A stretch of DNA of 64,000 nucleotides, taken from assembly GCA_009782555.1 (NCBI GenBank), contig WRIV01000006.1:1-64000 (forward strand), in the 5' to 3' direction. Each line of letters starts with the position of its first letter. The stretch's first letter is position 1. A model generated the notes under the pieces. That model did no database searches, was not told the origin of the DNA, and worked only from the letters and a program-made list of their open reading frames with translations. Shown here piece after piece: positions 57,724 to 64,000 of the stretch. The stretch is from Treponema sp. Its GTDB lineage: Bacteria; Spirochaetota; Spirochaetia; Treponematales; Breznakiellaceae. The translations under genes were made by a program, and so were the position numbers.

Positions 57724-58167
57724 ATGTTAATCGGCATTGATCCTGTAATTGGTCCTGAACTCTTGGACGCCCTGTTTCGAATGGGTCATGGGGATGAATT
57801 AGTTCTGGCGGATGCCTTTTTTCCCGGTGATTCCTTCAATTCCCGGATAATCAGGGCCGACGGCATCCGAATTCCCTTTTTATTAGAAGGGATTTTAGCC
57901 CTTATCAACCTGGATTCCTATGTTCCCAGCCCGGTAACCATGATGGCCCCGGTCTCTGGCGATGATCTTGACCCGGAAACAGAAAAATCTTACTGGGCGG
58001 TTATTGACAGGCGATGGCCCGGCACTCCGCCAGTGGAAAGGATGGAACGTTTTGCCTTTTATGAACGGTGCAAAAAGGCCTATGCGGTGGTAATGACCGG
58101 TGAAACGGTCAAATACGGCAACCTCATCCTAAAAAAAGGGGTGGTTCCGGTGAAAAAAACCCTATAA
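57724..58167 (+). CDS. fucU: RbsD/FucU family sugar mutarotase (L-fucose mutarotase)
   Basis: [34 protein letters not shown]; next to fucI. Confidence 0.92.
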   Translation: MLIGIDPVIGPELLDALFRMGHGDELVLADAFFPGDSFNSRIIRADGIRIPFLLEGILALINLDSYVPSPVTMMAPVSGDDLDPETEKSYWAVIDRRWPGTPPVERMERFAFYERCKKAYAVVMTGETVKYGNLILKKGVVPVKKTL

Positions 58168-58209
58168 AAATTGCCTTCAATGGTAAAGCATTGAAGGCAA
58201 TTTTTATAG
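58162..58209. terminator. 21-bp perfect inverted repeat between fucU and fucI (bidirectional terminator-like)
   Basis: CTATAAAAATTGCCTTCAATG-GTAAAG-CATTGAAGGCAATTTTTATAG. Confidence 0.75.
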
Positions 58210-58241
58210 ACCAAACAATTAGCAAATTATGGAGGAAGAAT

Positions 58242-60035
58242 ATGGCAAAAAACCGTTACCGGGGGGCATATCCCAAAATCGGAATCCGGCCCACCATAGA
58301 TGCCCGGCGAGGCCCTCTCAAGGTCAGGGAATCCCTGGAAGAACAAACCATGAATATGGCCAGGTCGGCCAAGGCGCTTTTTGAAAAAAATATACGCTAC
58401 TCCAACGGCGAACCAGTATCAGTGGTAATTGCCGACACCACCATAGGCCGGGTGCCGGAAGCGGCGGCATGTGCCGATAAATTTCGCCGGGAGGGAGTTG
58501 ATATTACCCTGACTGTAACGCCCTGCTGGTGCTATGGCTCGGAAACCATGGACATGGATCCTGGCACCATAAAAGGGGTTTGGGGCTTTAACGGCACGGA
58601 ACGGCCCGGAGCGGTTTACCTGGCATCGGTTCTTGCCGCCCACGCCCAGAAGGGACTCCCCGCCTTCGGTATCTATGGCCATGATGTTCAGGATGCGGAG
58701 GACCCAGGGATTCCCGGCGATGTGCAGGAAAAACTCCTCCGTTTTGGCAGGGCCGCAGTGGCCGCCGCCACCATGAAGGGCAAAAGCTACCTCCAAATCG
58801 GTTCGATCTGCATGGGCATCGCCGGATCGATTATCAATCCCGGTTTTTTTGAAGAATACCTGGGGATGCGGGTAGAAAGCGTGGATGAAATTGAGATCAT
58901 CCGGCGCATGGAAAACGGCATCTACGATAAAAAAGAATTCCAAAAGGCCCTGGCCTGGACCAAACATTACTGTACGGAAGGGTTTGACAAAAACCCGCCG
59001 GAACTTCAGCGATCCAGGGCCGAACAGGACAATGCCTGGGAATTCGTGGTCAAGATGATGTGCATCATCAAGGATCTTTTCAACGGCAACCCCAATCTGC
59101 CGGCGGAATTTGCAGAAGAAATGGCGGGCCACAATGCCATCGCCGGCGGTTTCCAGGGGCAGCGGCAGTGGACGGATTTTTACCCCAACTGTGACTTCCC
59201 CGAATCGATGCTCAATACTTCCTTTGACTGGGAAGGGGCCCGGGAACCGTATATTTTAGCCACCGAAAACGATACCTTAAACGGCGCAGGAATGCTCTTC
59301 GGAAAACTCCTAACCGGTACGGCCCAGATCTTTGCCGATATCAGAACCTACTGGAGTCCCGAAGCGGTAAAGCGTGCCGCCTCCTACGATCTTGAGGGCA
59401 GGGCAAAAGAAGCGGAAGGGATCATTCATCTGATCAATTCTGGAGCGGCCTGTATCGACGCCTGCGGAGAAATGAAAGATTCAAAGTGTCAAGGCATGAT
59501 AAAACCCTTCTGGGAGGTAAGCGAAGCGGATCAGAAGGCGTGCCTCGATGCGACCACCTGGAACGCAGCGGACTTCGGTTATTTCCGGGGCGGCGGCTTC
59601 TCTTCCCGGTTTCTGACACGGGCGGAAATGCCGGTAACCATGAGCCGCCTTAACATCATAAAAGGTCTGGGCCCGGTGATTCAGATTGCCGAAGGCTGGA
59701 CAGTGAACCTGCCGGATAATGTTTCGGACATACTCTGGAAACGGACCGACTATACCTGGCCCTGCACCTGGTTTGCTCCCCGGGTAACCGGCAAAGGCGC
59801 TTTTAAAACCTCCTACGATGTGATGAACAACTGGGGAGCCAACCACGGTTCCATTTCCTACGGCCATATCGGAGCGGACCTGATCTCCCTCTGTTCAATA
59901 CTGCGGATCCCCGTATGTATGCACAACGTACCGGAAGAGCTTATCTTCCGGCCCAGTTTCTGGAGCGCCTTCGGCATGGACAAAGAAGGGGCGGATTACC
60001 GGGCCTGTTCGGTATTGGGCCCCATGTATAAATAA
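58242..60035 (+). CDS. fucI: L-fucose isomerase
   Basis: [31 protein letters not shown]; start 58242 after GGAGGAAG SD. Confidence 0.95.
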   Translation: MAKNRYRGAYPKIGIRPTIDARRGPLKVRESLEEQTMNMARSAKALFEKNIRYSNGEPVSVVIADTTIGRVPEAAACADKFRREGVDITLTVTPCWCYGSETMDMDPGTIKGVWGFNGTERPGAVYLASVLAAHAQKGLPAFGIYGHDVQDAEDPGIPGDVQEKLLRFGRAAVAAATMKGKSYLQIGSICMGIAGSIINPGFFEEYLGMRVESVDEIEIIRRMENGIYDKKEFQKALAWTKHYCTEGFDKNPPELQRSRAEQDNAWEFVVKMMCIIKDLFNGNPNLPAEFAEEMAGHNAIAGGFQGQRQWTDFYPNCDFPESMLNTSFDWEGAREPYILATENDTLNGAGMLFGKLLTGTAQIFADIRTYWSPEAVKRAASYDLEGRAKEAEGIIHLINSGAACIDACGEMKDSKCQGMIKPFWEVSEADQKACLDATTWNAADFGYFRGGGFSSRFLTRAEMPVTMSRLNIIKGLGPVIQIAEGWTVNLPDNVSDILWKRTDYTWPCTWFAPRVTGKGAFKTSYDVMNNWGANHGSISYGHIGADLISLCSILRIPVCMHNVPEELIFRPSFWSAFGMDKEGADYRACSVLGPMYK

Positions 60036-60043
60036 GGTAAAAC

Positions 60044-61561
60044 ATGGAATATGCCATTGCGGTAATCGACATAGGGATGACCAACAAAAAGGCTGCCTTG
60101 TACGATGATGCTCTTCATCAATTGGATGCAAAGTACCGGAACTTTGATCCAAAAATCGAAGAAGGCATGGAAACCCACGACCTTTCAGGCATGGAAACAT
60201 GGTTTATTTCCTGCCTAAAAGATTTTGCCGCCCGGTATCCGGTCAAGGCCCTGGCCGTTACCACCCATGGCGCTACTTTTGTCTGTACAGGAGAAGACGG
60301 AAAACCTGCCCTTCCCTGCGTGTACTATACCCATGAACCGGGGGAGGATTTTCACCGCCGTTTTTACGGACAATTCGGAAAGCCCGAAGAACTCCAAAAA
60401 CGTACCGGCACCCCAGCGTTCAAGGCGATGATCAATCCCGCCAAGGGTCTTTTCTTTGCCCAGGAACAGTTTCCCGAACTATTTAAAAATACCGTCAGAG
60501 TCCTCCCCTACCCCCAATACTGGGGGCTGCGCTTTACCGGAAAGGCGGGAGTGGAAACCACCTGCATGGGAAACCATACCTACCTGTGGGACATGATCGA
60601 TGGCGTCCTTTCTTCGGCGGCCCGGGACCTGGGCCTTTCCGGTCTGATTCCTGACAAACTTTACAATTCCTGGGACATTCTGGGAACGATAAGCGGTGAG
60701 TTTGCCGAAAAGACAGGTTTATCCAAAGAAACGATCGTTACCATGGGTATCCACGATTCCAACTCGGCCCTGCTCCCCCATTTTGCCAAAAAAGGAGCGG
60801 GGGGATTTATCCTCAATTCCACCGGTACCTGGTGCGTGATCATGAATCCGGTGGAACAATATGGCTTTGCACCGGAGGAACTGGGCAAGGCAGTGTTTTT
60901 TAACATTTCCGCCTTCGGTAAGCCCGTAAAGACGGCTATCTTTCTGGGCGGACTGGAATTTGAAACTTGGTCCCGCTTTATCATGAAACACTATTCCCGG
61001 ACCGATATTCCCGGGTGGAACGAAGCGCTGTACCGATTCATCCTGAAAGAAAAAAAATGGTTTCTTCTGCCCGAGTTAACTCCCGGTTCGGGGCAATTCC
61101 CCGGTTCCAGAGCCCGGGTTGTGGAAGAGAAAAAAGAGTATTTTTTTGATCACCTGACGAAAGTTTTCCCTCCCTGTTTTGCAGATTATGAAACAGCCTT
61201 TGCGCTGCTCCGAATTTCGCTGCTTATGCAGACCATAACGGCGCTGGAACGAGCCGGTTTACAGAAGGGTTATGAAATCTATACCGAAGGAGGATTCCGA
61301 AAGGATCAATCCTACAACCGGCTCCTGTCATCGGCCTTTCCAGAAAGCCGGGTTTTCCTTACCGGTATCGCCGAAGCCTCCGCCCTAGGAGCGGCCATGA
61401 CCGCCAAAATGGCCCTGACGGGAAAAAGTTTGCCCTCTCTAACCGGGGATTTTGAAATTGACTACCGGGAAATCGAAAAAGAAATTTTTCCGGAATTGGC
61501 CGGTTACCGTGCAGCCTGGCTTGCAAAGGCGGAAGAACAACGGGGGGCAGATCATGGGTGA
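60044..61561 (+). CDS. FGGY family carbohydrate kinase (probable L-fuculokinase)
   Basis: AIAVIDIGMTNKKAALYD; GIHDSNSALLPHF; IYTEGGFRKDQSYNRLLSSAFP; operon context. Confidence 0.88.
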   Translation: MEYAIAVIDIGMTNKKAALYDDALHQLDAKYRNFDPKIEEGMETHDLSGMETWFISCLKDFAARYPVKALAVTTHGATFVCTGEDGKPALPCVYYTHEPGEDFHRRFYGQFGKPEELQKRTGTPAFKAMINPAKGLFFAQEQFPELFKNTVRVLPYPQYWGLRFTGKAGVETTCMGNHTYLWDMIDGVLSSAARDLGLSGLIPDKLYNSWDILGTISGEFAEKTGLSKETIVTMGIHDSNSALLPHFAKKGAGGFILNSTGTWCVIMNPVEQYGFAPEELGKAVFFNISAFGKPVKTAIFLGGLEFETWSRFIMKHYSRTDIPGWNEALYRFILKEKKWFLLPELTPGSGQFPGSRARVVEEKKEYFFDHLTKVFPPCFADYETAFALLRISLLMQTITALERAGLQKGYEIYTEGGFRKDQSYNRLLSSAFPESRVFLTGIAEASALGAAMTAKMALTGKSLPSLTGDFEIDYREIEKEIFPELAGYRAAWLAKAEEQRGADHG

Positions 61562-63071
61562 TTATCTTGTAGAAATGAAAGGCATAGACAAACAGTTCCC
61601 CGGCGTAAAGGCCCTGGATGACTGCAGCTTTACACTCAAGCCCGGAGAAGTTCACGGACTCGTGGGCGAAAACGGCGCCGGAAAATCCACCCTGATGAAA
61701 ATCCTCTCCGGCATTTACAAAAAAGATAAGGGAACGATCCTCGTTAAGGGCGAAGAAGTTGAATTTAACAGCACAAAGCAGGCTCAGTCAAAGGGGATTA
61801 GTATTATACACCAGGAGCTTAACCTGATGCGGCATTTGACCGCCGCACAAAATATTTTTATCGGACGGGAGCATAAAAAGGGGGCTGTTTTCCTGGTTGA
61901 CGATGGGGAGATAAACCGTAAATCGGCGGAACTTTTTAAACTTATTAACCTCCGGCTTGATCCGTCTGTACCGGTGGCAAACCTTACCGTGGCCCAGCAG
62001 CAAATGATTGAAATTGCCAAGGCCCTTTCCCATAATTCGGAAGTGCTTATCATGGATGAGCCCACATCGGCTTTGAGCGAAAATGAAATTGAAGAATTGT
62101 TTAAGATAATCCGTGGTTTCCGCGGACAGGGTAAAGGTATTGTGTACATTTCTCATCGTATGGATGAACTTCACCATATTTGCGATACCGTAACGGTTAT
62201 GCGGGACGGCAGATACATTGCCACCACGCCGGTAAAAAGCATTACCACGGAACAGATTATTTCCCAAATGGTCGGCAGGGAAATTTACGAAAGCCGTCAT
62301 CAGCACGAAGATACATCCAAAAACGAAGTAGTGCTGGCGGTAAAAAATTTAAGCCGCGGCCGAATGGTCAGGGACGTTTCATTTGAACTGCACAAAGGAG
62401 AAATTTTAGGGTTTGCCGGCCTGCTTGGAGCGGGACGGACAGAAACTATGCGCCTGTTATTCGGAGCGGACAAAAGGGATAGAGGAGAAATTTTTATCCG
62501 GGGAAAACCGGAAGCTATAAAACACCCCAAAGATGCGGTAGGTCTTGGCATAGGCTACCTTTCCGAAGACCGCAAACTTTACGGCTTGGCGTTGAATATG
62601 CCGGTCAGGGTAAACACCGTCATGGCTTCATTGTCAAAATTTATTAATCCCCTGGGCATGATCCAAAAACAAAAAGAAAAAGAAATAACCAAAGAATATG
62701 TAAAAAAGCTCAATACAAAAACGCCTTCGATAGAACAGCCGGCAAAAAACCTTTCCGGCGGAAATCAGCAAAAAGTGGTGATAGGAAAATGGCTTGTCAG
62801 GGATTGCGATATTCTTGTTTTTGACGAACCCACCAGGGGAATCGATGTCGGCGCCAAAGGTGAAATTTATAAACTGCTCAACGAACTGGCGGACCAGGGG
62901 AAGGCAATCATCATGATTTCATCGGAACTGCCGGAGATCCTCCGCATGAGCCACAGAATTGTTGTTATGTGCGAAGGAACCGTCACGGCGGTTATGAAAA
63001 ACGAAGAAAGCAGCCAGGAAAAAATAATGTACTATGCCACATTACAAAGCAAAAAAGGAAGTGAGGAGTAA
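61554..63071 (+). CDS. sugar ABC transporter ATP-binding protein (RbsA/MglA/XylG type, two NBDs)
   Basis: [47 protein letters not shown]; start 61554. Confidence 0.95.
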   Translation: MGDYLVEMKGIDKQFPGVKALDDCSFTLKPGEVHGLVGENGAGKSTLMKILSGIYKKDKGTILVKGEEVEFNSTKQAQSKGISIIHQELNLMRHLTAAQNIFIGREHKKGAVFLVDDGEINRKSAELFKLINLRLDPSVPVANLTVAQQQMIEIAKALSHNSEVLIMDEPTSALSENEIEELFKIIRGFRGQGKGIVYISHRMDELHHICDTVTVMRDGRYIATTPVKSITTEQIISQMVGREIYESRHQHEDTSKNEVVLAVKNLSRGRMVRDVSFELHKGEILGFAGLLGAGRTETMRLLFGADKRDRGEIFIRGKPEAIKHPKDAVGLGIGYLSEDRKLYGLALNMPVRVNTVMASLSKFINPLGMIQKQKEKEITKEYVKKLNTKTPSIEQPAKNLSGGNQQKVVIGKWLVRDCDILVFDEPTRGIDVGAKGEIYKLLNELADQGKAIIMISSELPEILRMSHRIVVMCEGTVTAVMKNEESSQEKIMYYATLQSKKGSEE

Positions 63072-63073
63072 AT

Positions 63074-64000
63074 ATGATCCTGAAATTCAATTCAAAGGCA
63101 ACCCAGACTGTTCTGGCCTTTTCAAGCCTGATTTTGCTCATTGTTATCTTTTCAATTCTTTCCCCCAATTTCCGGACCTACAGCAACATGAAAACCATCC
63201 TCCTGATGACGGCGGTAAACGGAATCCTGGCGGTGGGAATAACCTATATCATTATCACCGGGGGGATTGATCTTTCCATCGGTACGGTCATGACCTTCTG
63301 TTCGGTAATGTGCGCTGTTTTTATCACCAAGCTGAATTTTCCCGTACCCGCCGGACTTTTTGCAGCCGTTATTTGCGGCGCCCTTTGCGGGTTGATCAAC
63401 GGCGCTTTTGTGGCAAAACTTAAACTGCCGCCTTTTATCGCCACCCTGGGTATGATGAACGTTACCAAGGGGCTCAATCTGATCATTTCGGGAACCAAAC
63501 CTGTTTATCTTACAGATGTAAAAGGGTTTTCCAACATCGCACTAAAGGAAGTGTTAGGTATTCCTTCCGGAGTGATTATTTTCTTTATCGCAGCGATTGC
63601 GGCGGCCTTTATTCTTTCCAAAACAATTCTGGGCCGCTATACCTTTGCCATCGGATCCAACGAAGAATCGGCGCGTTTATCGGGAATTAACACAGATCTG
63701 TGGAAAATGGGAATTTACAGCCTGAGCGGCATATTCTTTGGCATTGCCGGAATTGTAATGGCCAGCCGCCTCAGTTCGGCCCAGCCCGCCATGGGGCCGG
63801 GTTACGAGATGGACGCCATCGCTGCGGCGGTAATCGGAGGCGCTTCGCTTTCCGGCGGCGAGGGCAGTATTTTAGGGACCATCATAGGAGCCTTTATCAT
63901 CACCGTCCTTACCAACGGCCTGAGGATTCTTTCAGTTCCCCAGGAATGGCAGATGGTGGTGACCGGCATTATCGTTATCGGCGCTGTTTATATGGACATC
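63074..64000 (+). CDS. sugar ABC transporter permease (RbsC type), truncated by window end
   Basis: ATG 63074, MILKFNSKATQTVLAFSSLILLIVIFSILSPNF...GITYIIITGGIDLSIGTVM..., open to the window end. Confidence 0.92.
   Translation, partial: MILKFNSKATQTVLAFSSLILLIVIFSILSPNFRTYSNMKTILLMTAVNGILAVGITYIIITGGIDLSIGTVMTFCSVMCAVFITKLNFPVPAGLFAAVICGALCGLINGAFVAKLKLPPFIATLGMMNVTKGLNLIISGTKPVYLTDVKGFSNIALKEVLGIPSGVIIFFIAAIAAAFILSKTILGRYTFAIGSNEESARLSGINTDLWKMGIYSLSGIFFGIAGIVMASRLSSAQPAMGPGYEMDAIAAAVIGGASLSGGEGSILGTIIGAFIITVLTNGLRILSVPQEWQMVVTGIIVIGAVYMDI

Noticed and set aside
1-64000. rRNA operons, CRISPR arrays, transposases or toxin-antitoxin/defence islands
   Set aside because: No supporting sequence seen; the only mobile-element gene is the integrase at the left edge.

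Overview
The window looks like a chromosomal segment of a spirochaete, most likely a Treponema. The left edge (about 1-1,830) is the integrase end of an integrated element abutting tRNA-Tyr/tRNA-Thr. The rest is mostly housekeeping: a motility block (two flagellins, FlaG, FliD, PilZ and HD-GYP proteins, CsrA, FliW, FlgL, FlgK, FlgN-like), EF-G, a PBP1A-type PBP, AsnRS, the rimP-nusA-infB-rbfA-(NOP2/Sun methylase) operon, RecA, a complete pst-pho operon, PRPP synthetase and an L-fucose utilisation/ABC uptake locus that runs off the right edge. Main points for follow-up: (i) an operon with an EI-N-only PTS protein lacking the PEP-binding domain, mannose-family EIIC and EIID, no EIIA/EIIB/HPr, plus a Gfo/Idh/MocA oxidoreductase and a neutral-ceramidase-like protein; (ii) a NOP2/Sun (NSUN4-like) methylase gene whose N-terminus with SAM motif I is separated from the only overlapping ATG by a -1 frame change at an A9 tract; (iii) CsrA-site-like hairpins with GGA in the loop in both flagellin leaders, in the same locus as csrA/fliW; (iv) a nested palindromic repeat array in the fliD leader; (v) a possible orphan ncRNA with a strong terminator. 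All calls come from reading the sequence and the supplied ORF translations; no database search was run.
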